Below are positions 1 through 7,915 of a DNA stretch of 64,000 nucleotides, piece by piece (the stretch's first letter is position 1; every line of letters begins with the position of its first letter). The position numbers were made by a program, and so were the translations under genes. Origin of the DNA: Desulfogranum mediterraneum DSM 13871 (lineage in GTDB: Bacteria > Desulfobacterota > Desulfobulbia > Desulfobulbales > Desulfobulbaceae); contig NZ_AUCW01000016.1 in the NCBI RefSeq assembly GCF_000429965.1, positions 1 through 64,000 on the forward strand, written 5' to 3'. Under the pieces are notes generated by a model. The model saw nothing but the letters and a program-made list of their open reading frames with translations. It was not told the origin of the DNA and ran no database searches.

Positions 1-112
1 GATGGATTCGTCGATGAGGTCTTCTACCGCCATGCCTGCGCCTCTACCGTCATGCCCGCGAAGGCGGGCATCCAGCTCTTTACCGTGAGGCCTCATATAA
101 AAGGTGAGATAA
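1..112. repeat. Intergenic DNA with a REP-like GC palindrome
   Basis: No gene is seen here. Positions 52-71 form a perfect hairpin, ATGCCCGC / GAAG loop / GCGGGCAT. Its flanks (CGTC before, CCAG after) resemble the dispersed 'GTCAT-CCCGCG-GCGGG-ATCCAG' palindromes seen in many proteobacterial genomes. Only one copy is visible in the window. Confidence 0.5.
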
Positions 113-254
113 AAGCTGACCTTGAAAAGTTGCTTTTTCTTCCCATCTCTGTGTTATGGTGAAAAATATATCCTCGGAATATCAGATGTATGCCTGCAAT
201 AAAATTTTGGCCATGCCTTGATCGTGATCGCAAAATTGCATCTTCAAGCTACCC
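113..254. repeat. Dispersed imperfect-palindromic repeat, copy A
   Basis: This ~140-bp element has complementary ends: a left arm around ACCTTGAAAA and a right arm around TCTTCAAGCTACC. It shares a conserved centre with a second element at 3403-3546; the 35-nt cores (171-205 and 3461-3495) match at 32 positions. It ends just before the ribosome-binding site of the alkyltransferase gene. There is no coding capacity, so a MITE- or REP-like non-autonomous element is inferred. Confidence 0.6.
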
Positions 255-276
255 CAGGGACCGGAGAAATAAGACC

Positions 277-759
277 ATGACCTTGTATACCACCTTCAAC
301 ACCCCTTTCTGCCGGATGATACTGGTGGGAACAACAGACGCAGTCTCCGGACTGCACCTGGATACGGGGGAGGGCAAGAGAGCGTTTTCGATTGATCCTG
401 CCTGGATTCGCAATGAATCCGCCTTTGGCGATGCAAGGGAGCAAATTGAGGCCTACTGCAGCGGTCGGTTGAAACGATTTTCCCTGGCGCTGGAGGTGGA
501 GGGGACCGAGTTCCAGCAAGGTGTTTGGTCTGCCCTCCAGGATATCCCTTTTGGCGAAGTGCGAACCTATGGAGAGATAGCCGCAGCCATAGGGAACGAA
601 AAAGCGAGCCGGGCGGTTGGGATGGCCAACAGCAACAACCCTCTTCCTTTGATCATTCCCTGTCACCGGGTTATCGGTGCGGATGGCTCACTCACCGGTT
701 TTGCCCACGGCCTTTCCATAAAACGCAGACTCCTTGAATTCGAGAGGCAAGATCGCTGA
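277..759 (+). CDS. ogt: Methylated-DNA--protein-cysteine S-methyltransferase
   Basis: Suicide DNA-repair protein of 160 residues that transfers the alkyl group from O6-alkylguanine (and O4-alkylthymine) to its own cysteine. The active-site motif PCHRV is present with acceptor Cys129. It is preceded by the helix-turn-helix part of the fold (GEVRTYGEIAAAIG) and the SRAVGMANSNNP segment typical of the family. The ATG at 277 is chosen because GGAGA lies 9 nt upstream and the family N-terminus begins there; an in-frame ATG at 190 lies inside repeat A and would add an unrelated 29-residue leader. Length is normal for Ogt. The gene stands alone on the plus strand. Confidence in function is high. Confidence 0.93.
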   Translation: MTLYTTFNTPFCRMILVGTTDAVSGLHLDTGEGKRAFSIDPAWIRNESAFGDAREQIEAYCSGRLKRFSLALEVEGTEFQQGVWSALQDIPFGEVRTYGEIAAAIGNEKASRAVGMANSNNPLPLIIPCHRVIGADGSLTGFAHGLSIKRRLLEFERQDR

Positions 760-875
760 AAGGGAAACAGGCAGGCGTGGGCCGGTGCCTGGAAAATTTC
801 CTTGAGCTGTTGCCATGGTGTGCTGGCCAGGGCCTTGCCGGGGGGCGGCCAAGACCTCCCCTGGAGATCAGGCCA

Positions 876-1520
876 TCAGCGGTCCAGGCAGAGGGTCAGC
901 TCCTCCAGGGAGTCGATGCTCCAGGTGGGGGCTACGGGCAGGGAGGAGCGTTCTGCGTGGCTCCAGTTGACAAAGACGGTGTCAGTGCCGGCGCTGGCTC
1001 CGCTGCAGATATCGTAGCAGGCGTCACCGATAAAGACTGTGCTGCTTTTCTCTGCACCAAGCAGGGACATGGCCTTGAGGGCCGGTTCCGGGTCAGGCTT
1101 GTGTCTGCTGGTGTCCTCAGGGGTTATCAGCAGGTCAAAGTAAGCGCCAGTATCGGTGGACTCCAGGATCTTCTCCAGGCTGAGTCGTCTCCGTGAAGTG
1201 ACGATGGCCAGCTTTTTCCCGGCCGCCTGCAGCGCTGCCAGGGTCTCGGCAACCTGGGGGAATGGGCTGATGCTCTCCTCCATGATGCGCAGCTGGTACT
1301 GGAGATAATCATCAAGAATCTGCTCATGGTCGAGGTCAGCCCCCAGGTGGGTTATCAGTTGGCCCTTGAGCGGCAGGCCGATCCCCTTGATGATGGTATC
1401 CCTGTCCATGGTCTTGGCGGCATATTTCTCGGCAACATACTGGAAGCAGGTACAGATCAGCTCGACGGTGTCAAAAAGGGTGCCGTCGGCGTCGAACAGG
1501 TAGCAGTCATAGGGTTTCAT
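876..1520 (-). CDS. HAD-family hydrolase, phosphoglycolate phosphatase-like
   Basis: A 214-residue haloacid-dehalogenase phosphatase of the Gph/PpaX type. Motif I is FDADGT near the N-terminus (nucleophile Asp10, acid/base Asp12). An alpha-helical cap follows, then motif II (IVTSRRR), and motif III/IV with the Lys in RHKPDPEP and the metal-binding GDACYD. The ATG at 1520 is preferred: GGAG lies 6 nt upstream, whereas the ATG at 1526 has the same GGAG directly abutting it. The substrate cannot be told from sequence; phosphoglycolate, pyrophosphate and other small phosphoesters are all possible. It is downstream of the U32 gene with only 30 nt between them and may be co-transcribed with it. Confidence 0.85.
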   Translation of the reverse strand: MKPYDCYLFDADGTLFDTVELICTCFQYVAEKYAAKTMDRDTIIKGIGLPLKGQLITHLGADLDHEQILDDYLQYQLRIMEESISPFPQVAETLAALQAAGKKLAIVTSRRRLSLEKILESTDTGAYFDLLITPEDTSRHKPDPEPALKAMSLLGAEKSSTVFIGDACYDICSGASAGTDTVFVNWSHAERSSLPVAPTWSIDSLEELTLCLDR

Positions 1521-1550
1521 TCCCATCTCCGGTTGATCTCTATTGATTCT

Positions 1551-3377
1551 CTATTGAGCCTTAAGGGTCATTTCACAGCGTCTGCAGTCGAAGCCAAGTT
1601 CATAGCTGCCGCTGTTATCGCTGATGACCAGGGGTTCTGCAAGTTGGACGGCTTTCTTGTTGATATGGGGGCAGCGATCCAGCTGTGCCTTCAGGCAATA
1701 TCTCGTGGTCATCAGGGCACACTCTTCGACCTCTGCGGCACGCAGGGTCTTCCTGTCGATGTGGGCCACTCCATGGCGTCGATAAAAGGCTTCTGCCTTC
1801 CGGTTGAGGATGTTGTCACGATAGCCCACCTCCTCGGCCGGCCAGGGAAAGGTATTGGGGGTTATGGCCGCCTCTTCGACCGGGTAGTGGAGGAGCCTCT
1901 GTTCCATGTGTCGGGCAAAACCCCTTCGACGCAGGTCGTTGAAGACCGCTGCCGGAAAAAACAGCTCCGGACGAAGTTCCACCCGGACCTCTGCAAGCGT
2001 GAAGGGGGTGCCCCCGCTTTTTTTGAGCTGTCGTTCGGCCAGAGCTGTGGCGGTGCCCGCCTTCCTGGCTTTTTCCTTGGCAACCCGGATGCAGGTCTCG
2101 GACTGCAGCCCGTCCTCGTCCTCTATCCTCAGCCGCAGGCCTTCGGAGTATTCTTCGAGTGTTACGCGTATGGCAATGGTGCGGCATTGCCCGCTTTGGT
2201 CCAGGAGTTTGCTGAAGGCGGTATCCTTGTTTCGGTAGACAAGCGTGCCCACGGGCAGGAGCAGTGAATCTTTGGGGTAGATGGTCTTGCCTTGGGCTCG
2301 GTTCACCCGTATCCCCACCAGTCCCTGTGCAGGGTCAAAAAAGCAGAGCCCGTCACCGTTGCAGATCTGTTCAGCCGTTTCCAGGGTGAAGGCGCCGGGT
2401 CTTGACTCTGTCACCGGGCCCAGCTGCCGGCCAAGGGACTTCGGACTCCTGATCTCCGCTGGCCTGGCCCGCCTTTTGGTCAAAAAATACTCGGTTTGGC
2501 CGCGGTTGAAGGATCTTGTCGGGTCCGGGGAAAAGCCGAAGCTGCACCGTCCGGATGAGGCCCGCTGCAGCTTCGGGTCTGCATCGATGAGGCGGTCAAG
2601 GGCCTGACGATAGTAGGCGGTAACATTTTTCACATAGGCTTCATCTTTGAGGCGACCTTCTATCTTAAAGGAAGAGATGCCCGCCTCGATAAGGGCGCCC
2701 AGATGGGCGGAAAGATCCAGGTCCCTGAGGCTGAGCAGGTAGCGATCCCGCTCCACCACCTCTCCCCGGCCATCTCTCAGGGTAAATCTATGGCGACAGA
2801 ACTGGGCACAGGCGCCCCGGTTGGCACTGCGGCCGGCCACGACCTCACTGATGTAACACTGCCCGCTGTAGGCAACGCAGAGCGCTCCATGGACAAAAAA
2901 TTCCAGGGGGACAGTGGTTGCGGCACGGATCTCCCGGATCTGCTCAAGACCCAGTTCCCGGGCGAGAACCACCTGGCGGAAGCCGACTTCTTCCAGGAAG
3001 CGAACTTTCTCGGGTGTCCGGTTGTCCATCTGGGTCGAACTGTGGAGCGGGATGGGCGGCAGCTCTGATTCGAGCAGCCCTGGATCCTGGATGATAAGCG
3101 CATCTGCACCCATGGCGTAGAGTTGGTGGCAGAGCTGCACCGCAAGTGCAAGTTCGCGGTCATCAAAGATGGTGTTCAGGGCGATATAGACCTTTGCCCT
3201 GAAGCGATGGGCATGGCGGATGAGTTGTTCGATATCAGCCAGGCTGTTGCCTGCCGCCAGCCGGGCACCAAATTGGGGGCCGCCGATATAGACCGCATCG
3301 GCGCCATGATCGATGGCGCTGGTGCCGCAGGCAAGGTCTTTGGCCGGGGCCAGGAGTTCAATTTTCTGGTGGAGCAT
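1551..3377 (-). CDS. U32-family protein, RlhA/YdcP-like (RNA hydroxylation)
   Basis: A 608-residue member of the 'peptidase U32' family. The family signature is clear in the first half (EFFVHGALCVAYSGQCYIS followed by NRGACAQFCR), and a second cysteine-rich group lies at the C-terminus (RYCL, CPH and CRRC). Characterised relatives (TrhP/YegQ, RlhA/YdcP) take part in prephenate-dependent hydroxylation of tRNA uridine or 23S rRNA cytidine and carry an Fe-S site; protease activity is doubtful. The length and the extra C-terminal region favour the RlhA group over the ~450-residue TrhP group, but that is inference. AGGG lies 7 nt before the ATG. Repeat copy B lies immediately upstream of the gene. 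Confidence 0.85.
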   Translation of the reverse strand: MLHQKIELLAPAKDLACGTSAIDHGADAVYIGGPQFGARLAAGNSLADIEQLIRHAHRFRAKVYIALNTIFDDRELALAVQLCHQLYAMGADALIIQDPGLLESELPPIPLHSSTQMDNRTPEKVRFLEEVGFRQVVLARELGLEQIREIRAATTVPLEFFVHGALCVAYSGQCYISEVVAGRSANRGACAQFCRHRFTLRDGRGEVVERDRYLLSLRDLDLSAHLGALIEAGISSFKIEGRLKDEAYVKNVTAYYRQALDRLIDADPKLQRASSGRCSFGFSPDPTRSFNRGQTEYFLTKRRARPAEIRSPKSLGRQLGPVTESRPGAFTLETAEQICNGDGLCFFDPAQGLVGIRVNRAQGKTIYPKDSLLLPVGTLVYRNKDTAFSKLLDQSGQCRTIAIRVTLEEYSEGLRLRIEDEDGLQSETCIRVAKEKARKAGTATALAERQLKKSGGTPFTLAEVRVELRPELFFPAAVFNDLRRRGFARHMEQRLLHYPVEEAAITPNTFPWPAEEVGYRDNILNRKAEAFYRRHGVAHIDRKTLRAAEVEECALMTTRYCLKAQLDRCPHINKKAVQLAEPLVISDNSGSYELGFDCRRCEMTLKAQ

Positions 3378-3402
3378 AACATACCCTGTGCAGGGATCAT
3401 CT

Positions 3403-3546
3403 CAAGGTCACCTTGGGAAAAAGTTTTTCTTCCAATCTCGGCGTTGCGCTCAAGGTTTTATCCTCGGAATATCAAATATATGCCTACAATAAAATGTATC
3501 GTGCGCCTTGACCTTGATCGAAAAAACTAATTTTTCAAGGTACCCT
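3403..3546. repeat. Dispersed imperfect-palindromic repeat, copy B
   Basis: Second copy of the element at 113-254. Left end AGGTCACCTTGGGAAAA and right end TTTTTCAAGGTACCCT are imperfect inverted complements. Internal arms include GCGTTGCGCTCAAGG and GTGCGCCTTGACC. The central 35 nt match copy A at 32 positions. It lies 25 bp upstream of the U32 start codon. Confidence 0.6.
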
Positions 3547-3810
3547 CAAGGTATCCCCAGGCTGCGGTTGAAGATGAGGCTATTGCCAAGAGAGCCGAGC
3601 AGAGGAAAAGCATACCTTACCATGGCTGGTTCAAAACCGCCTCATATCCGGATCCCTGTGGATCCCTGGTTGAGCTGGTCCACGGGAAAAACGTAGCTAC
3701 TAAGTCGAGGGGGATATCCAGGGATGTCGGCAGGGTCAGGGGGTAAGGCGATGAAGGTGCAGCTGCATTTCCTGCAGACGGCCTAGGCCAAAAAAGGCCT
3801 GAAATAAAAC
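3547..3810. other. Intergenic stretch without a recognisable gene
   Basis: Lies between repeat B and the tRNA terminator. I see no coding signal. A short AGGCC/GGCCT hairpin with an A6 loop is present at 3785-3800. Confidence 0.4.
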
Positions 3811-3841
3811 AAGGGGTTAAGTCAAAAAGACTTAACCCCTT
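3811..3841 (-). terminator. Intrinsic terminator of the tRNA-Arg gene
   Basis: Perfect 13-bp stem (3811-3823 with 3829-3841) and a 5-nt loop. On the minus strand it is followed by GTTTTATTT. It begins 9 nt after the 3' end of the tRNA, so it ends the tRNA transcript and perhaps read-through from rne. Confidence 0.85.
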
Positions 3842-3849
3842 GGGATTAC

Positions 3850-3926
3850 TGGCGCGCCAGGGAAGATTCGAACTCCCGACCTACGGATTCGTAGTCCGGC
3901 ACTCTATCCAGCTGAGCTACTGGCGC
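3850..3926 (-). tRNA. tRNA-Arg (anticodon ACG)
   Basis: 77-nt cloverleaf read on the minus strand. The acceptor stem GCGCCAG pairs with CTGGCGC, the D arm is GCTC/GAGT, and the anticodon loop is CTACGAA with ACG at positions 34-36. The T arm is GGGAG TTCGAAT CTTCC, and the 3' CCA is encoded. A34 would be converted to inosine by TadA to read CGU, CGC and CGA. The outermost anticodon-stem pair (27-43) is a C-U mismatch. The gene lies 86 nt downstream of the rne stop codon on the same strand. Confidence 0.95.
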
Positions 3927-4012
3927 ATAAGTGGATGTCTATATACTCTGCCTGGCCGTTGATGGCAAGTGTTTTTTGCAGCATCGGGCCAGATTTTTTG
4001 TACGACGTCCTC

Positions 4013-6430
4013 CTAGTTGACACCGTTGCTCTCGGGCAGGTTTTTGAGGTACTCGATCTGGTTGTCGCCGGGGGCCATGTCCACCTGGGGCAGGATCTCG
4101 ATGGTGGCGTTGTGCCTCTGCTCCAGGTCGCTGAGTTCGGCCCGTTTCTTGTTGAGCAGGTACTGGGCCACCTCCAGGGGGAGCTTGCACTGCATCCGTT
4201 CCACCTTCTTGCGGCTGATGCCGGTCTGGATGCGCCGCAGGTAGTAGAGGGCCAGGGTCTCCACCGAACGAACCACCCCGCGGCCCTGACAGTGGCTGCA
4301 GGTGCGGTAACTGCCCTTCTCAATGGGGGCGCCCATCTTCTGGCGGGAGATCTGCATCAGGCCGAATCGGGAGATCTTGCTGGTGTCGATCTTGGCCTTG
4401 TCCCGCTTCATGCTGGTCTTGATCTGGCGTTCCACCTCCCGGATGTGCTTCTTGTTACGCATGTCGATGAAGTCGACCACGATCAGGCCGCCCAGGTCAC
4501 GCAGGCGCAGCTGGCGGGCCAGTTCAGCGGCCGCCTCGATGTTGGCCAGGAAGATGGTATCGTCAAAATCGGCATTCTTGGAGGTACGGCCGGAGTTGAC
4601 ATCGATGGCCACCAGGGCCTCGGTGGGATCGATGACGATGGAGCCTCCGGAGGGCAGCGGCACCTGGGGTTTGAAGATCGACTCGATCTGTTCTTCGATG
4701 TTGTGCTGGTTGAAGATGGGCTTGGCCCCGCGGTGCATCTTGATCCTGACCTGGCGCTGTTTGGCCGGGAGCAGCTGGATAAAGTTATCGACCCGCTCAT
4801 AGGACTGGTCGGTATCCACCATGATCTCCTGGATATCCGGGGTAAAGTGGTCACGGAGGAAACGGGTGATGGTGTCCTGATCCTCATAGACCAGGGCCGG
4901 TGCGTTTCTGGTCTGTCCCTTGGACTTGATGTCGTCCCAGAGGCTGAGCAGGTAGCGCAGGTCCCGTTGGAAGGAGCGCTTGGTGATCTCGGCACTGGCG
5001 GTGCGGATGATGTAGCCGATCCCTTCGGGGATCTTGAAGTCGTCCATCATCTGGCGCAGGTCGGAGCGGCGTTCCTCGCCGGTGATCTTGCGGGAGATTC
5101 CGGCAGAATCGCTGCCAGGCATCAGTACCAGAAAACGACCGGGCAGGGAGAGGTAGGTGGTGATGTTGGCCCCCTTGTTGCCGGTGACCTCCTTGACCAC
5201 CTGGACCAGCACCTCCTGGCCCTTCTTGACCACATCCTCGATCTTGAGTTTTTTCCAATGCTGCTGGGCGATCAGCTTCCGGTTCTGTTCGCTCACGTCC
5301 TGGCGGTAGTATTCCGGATGGATCTCGCTGAAGGGGAGGAAGCCGTTGCGGCCGGTTCCCATGTCCACAAAGGCTACCTGGAGGTTGGGCTCGATGGAGA
5401 CGATGGTGCCCTTGTAGATGTTGTTCTTGGTGCGTTCCCGGGAGACGGTGTTGACGTGGAAGGACTCCAGCCGACCGTCTTCCACCAGGGCGATCCGGCA
5501 CTCCTCCGGCTCTTCGGCATTGATCAGCAGCTTGCTGGTCACTGTCTTGCCAGGAGGGCTTTCCTGTTCCTGCTCTCTTTCAGCGCCCTGCTTGGCTGCA
5601 GCGGTATCGTTGCCCCGTTTTTTTCGTTCATTTTTTCGGCCACCGCCTCTGCCGGATCGTTTTGAGGGCGCAGCTTTCTCCTGGGAGCCGGTGTCCTGTG
5701 CGGCCTCGCCCTCGGTCGGGGAGGCCTCCTGCTGTTCGGGCTGCTGCTTTGCCTTGGCCCGTTGCCTGCCCCGGCCCCTTTTGGGTGGCGCTTTCTCAGC
5801 CTTGGCCTCCACGGTCGGCGTCTCCGTGACAACCAGTTCCCGGTCTTCGCTGGAGAGGTTGCTGGGCTCTACGGTGATGGCCTCTTCCACGGGCTCAGCT
5901 GTTTTCTGGCTGGGAGGTGGGGTTGCCGGCGTGGCTGCCTGGGTGGCTGCCTTAGGAGTGGTCTCAGCAAGGCTTGAGCCCTGGGGCGCAGCCGCCTCAT
6001 CGCTTGGAGGAGCAGCTGCCGGGGAGTGGTCAGGCGCCGGATCCGTCGTCGGCGCAGCGCTCGGCTTGGCAGCCGGCTCAGTAGTTGTTTTTCTGCCGGC
6101 GTTGCCGGTCCTGGCTGCAGTGTTTGCAGGGTCGGAATCGTGTTGTTGGCTGGGGGGGGCACCGGGTTCGCCCTTCTCTTGGGCCTGGGGCCTGCGCTCG
6201 GCTTGGGGTTGAGCAGCGGCGCTTGCTGCTGCTGCGGGCGTGTCTTCGCTGCTGCTTACGGGGGGGGGCGTTGCTGTCGCCTGCTCAGGGGCAGGCTCGG
6301 GCGAGGCAGGAGCAGCGGCCTGGGCTTTTTTCTTCTTACTGCTGCCGATGGATTTCCACCAGGCACCGGTGCTTGCCTTGCGGACGGGGGGTTTACTGTT
6401 TTTCGAGGTCGTATTGTCTTCGTCGGTCAT
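4013..6430 (-). CDS. rne: Ribonuclease E/G family endoribonuclease
   Basis: An 805-residue RNase E/G. The catalytic core occupies roughly residues 298-805. It has the S1 RNA-binding domain (KGTIVSIEPNLQVAFVDMG and GFLPFSEIH), the DNase I-like subdomain with the metal-binding segment VAIDVNSGR, and the Zn-link cysteines CSHC (Cys711 and Cys714). Residues 1-297 are a low-complexity region rich in Ala, Pro, Glu, Lys and Gln. In E. coli RNase E the disordered region is C-terminal, so this arrangement is inverted, though N-terminal extensions are known in other phyla. The ATG at 6430 follows AAGGA with 6-nt spacing; an ATG ten codons earlier has no such site. Likely roles are mRNA turnover and rRNA/tRNA processing. 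Confidence 0.9.
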   Translation of the reverse strand: MTDEDNTTSKNSKPPVRKASTGAWWKSIGSSKKKKAQAAAPASPEPAPEQATATPPPVSSSEDTPAAAASAAAQPQAERRPQAQEKGEPGAPPSQQHDSDPANTAARTGNAGRKTTTEPAAKPSAAPTTDPAPDHSPAAAPPSDEAAAPQGSSLAETTPKAATQAATPATPPPSQKTAEPVEEAITVEPSNLSSEDRELVVTETPTVEAKAEKAPPKRGRGRQRAKAKQQPEQQEASPTEGEAAQDTGSQEKAAPSKRSGRGGGRKNERKKRGNDTAAAKQGAEREQEQESPPGKTVTSKLLINAEEPEECRIALVEDGRLESFHVNTVSRERTKNNIYKGTIVSIEPNLQVAFVDMGTGRNGFLPFSEIHPEYYRQDVSEQNRKLIAQQHWKKLKIEDVVKKGQEVLVQVVKEVTGNKGANITTYLSLPGRFLVLMPGSDSAGISRKITGEERRSDLRQMMDDFKIPEGIGYIIRTASAEITKRSFQRDLRYLLSLWDDIKSKGQTRNAPALVYEDQDTITRFLRDHFTPDIQEIMVDTDQSYERVDNFIQLLPAKQRQVRIKMHRGAKPIFNQHNIEEQIESIFKPQVPLPSGGSIVIDPTEALVAIDVNSGRTSKNADFDDTIFLANIEAAAELARQLRLRDLGGLIVVDFIDMRNKKHIREVERQIKTSMKRDKAKIDTSKISRFGLMQISRQKMGAPIEKGSYRTCSHCQGRGVVRSVETLALYYLRRIQTGISRKKVERMQCKLPLEVAQYLLNKKRAELSDLEQRHNATIEILPQVDMAPGDNQIEYLKNLPESNGVN

Positions 6431-6596
6431 TATAGTTCCTTGGCTTGTTTGAGCAAGCAAGATCTCTTGAACACCAGAGCAACCGGAACAGCAGGGTATA
6501 TCGAGGTTGTCAGCATAAAGCTGGCCTGCTCAGGTCAGGTGGTCTGTGTTGTAGACTCGTCATGGCGCCGGCTTCCTCTCTGGGGCGGGCACGGCC

Positions 6597-7565
6597 TTAT
6601 TGATAAAATGTGCTGTTTTCATGACGATATTTCTGTATTGCACCTGTCTGAACAAGGGGCTCAAGAAGTTGCTCAATTATTTTCGCACCTCCCAACTGGA
6701 AGGTACGATTAATATCTGCGGCAGTACATGGTCGCCGCTTAATCATCTGGATAATATCTTCCACACAATCGGCAGCTTGCCTGGATTGGGGGGAAGGTTG
6801 AATCTCATCGAGTGGCGCCTCAACCTGTCGGGCCGGGGCCGGCAGGTCCAGGGGAACGGCAAGTTCTGCGCTCAAACGGGCGCCAATGGCCTTCAGCTCC
6901 GCTGGAGTGAGGGGGTGGGCAAAGCTTTCAGGCGCTGGCCTGAAGATGGTGTTGAGTTGAATCCTGTCCAGACGCAGGGGCCGGAGTGCGTTGATCAGGG
7001 CCTCCACGTCGTCTGGGGCATCGTTTATTCCCTGGACCAGGAGGATCTCCAGCCAGAGCTCCCCGGAAAAGGTGTGCGAAAAGGTCTCCAGGCCGGCGAT
7101 GATCTCTTCGGTGTGAATGCCCGGGGCCGGTCGGTCAACCCGGTTAAAGGTCCTCTGTCTGGCCGCGTCCATGGAGGGGACCACCCGGTCGGCCCCCATC
7201 AGCTCCTCCTGGACATCCTTCCGCATCAGCAGGGTGGAGTTGGTGAGGACCACAATGGGCTTTTGGATCCGCTGCCTGAGGGCCTGGATAACAGCTCCCA
7301 GGCCGCTATGGAGGGTCGGTTCGCCGCTGCCGGTGACGGTGATGACATCGATCCTGTCCAGTTGCTCCCGGTCTTGGCTCAACTGTTCGATTTCGGCAAT
7401 GATGTCTTCAGTCGGGGTGTACTCCTGCCGCTCCTGGTAGAGGACGGCGGAGAGGCCCACTTCGCAATAAACACAGTTGAGATTACAGGTTTTTTCCGTG
7501 TAGAAATCGATGCCGAGGGAGCGGCCGAGTCGCCTGGAGTTTACCGGGCCAAAGAGGTGTTTCAT
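6597..7565 (-). CDS. Radical SAM protein, COG0731-type Fe-S oxidoreductase
   Basis: A 322-residue radical SAM enzyme. The cluster motif is CNLNCVYC (Cys27, Cys31, Cys34), preceded by the N-terminus FGPVNSRRLGRSLG typical of the COG0731 group. A glycine-rich SAM-binding segment (TVTGSGEPTLH) follows. The last ~60 residues look like a small winged-helix tail (RRPCTAADINRTFQLGG). The frame is open upstream of 7565, but the conserved N-terminus begins there; no good ribosome-binding site is visible. The substrate is unknown. The gene is divergent from lptD, with a ~350-bp shared upstream region. Confidence 0.8.
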   Translation of the reverse strand: MKHLFGPVNSRRLGRSLGIDFYTEKTCNLNCVYCEVGLSAVLYQERQEYTPTEDIIAEIEQLSQDREQLDRIDVITVTGSGEPTLHSGLGAVIQALRQRIQKPIVVLTNSTLLMRKDVQEELMGADRVVPSMDAARQRTFNRVDRPAPGIHTEEIIAGLETFSHTFSGELWLEILLVQGINDAPDDVEALINALRPLRLDRIQLNTIFRPAPESFAHPLTPAELKAIGARLSAELAVPLDLPAPARQVEAPLDEIQPSPQSRQAADCVEDIIQMIKRRPCTAADINRTFQLGGAKIIEQLLEPLVQTGAIQKYRHENSTFYQ

Positions 7566-7696
7566 ACAGGGGCGTATTGGGAAAGGAGACTGCGCTGTGT
7601 CTATCGTCTTAACTGGTTCAAATTTCACACAAAGGAAACCACGAAGGTTTCGTTCTTTTAACTTACTGTTTCTTAAACTAATTTGCTGGACTCTGC

Positions 7697-7748
7697 AAGT
7701 CAAATCTGCGACTTTTGACTTGACACAACCTGGCCCTGCGCGTACATT
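7697..7748 (+). promoter_or_regulatory. Sigma70-type promoter for lptD with an overlapping inverted repeat
   Basis: TTGACA (7720-7725), a 17-bp spacer and TACATT (7743-7748). The 8-bp inverted repeat AAGTCAAA (7697-7704) / TTTGACTT (7714-7721) overlaps the start of the -35 box and could be an operator. The transcript would have a leader of ~160 nt before the lptD GTG. The rest of 7566-7915 shows no gene. Confidence 0.5.
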
Positions 7749-7915
7749 TGGACTGATTTTCCATGGTATTTTCGAATACCTTAAGCGGTGTATACCGTGT
7801 TTCTTTTTTATCCCCCGGCATGGTTCCGTTCCATTCCCGTCGGGCCGGAGAACGGGCGAAAACACAGACGCCGATCCTTTTTATTACCTTTACTTTCGCA
7901 GAGGAGCAGATCGAG

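Noticed and set aside
3935-5665. Long open frame on the plus strand opposite the RNase E/G gene, and similar frames opposite fusA (33391-34818) and acnB (36777-38789)
   Set aside because: These are by-products of GC-rich codon use on the real strand. Their translations resemble no family, and each real gene is fully conserved.
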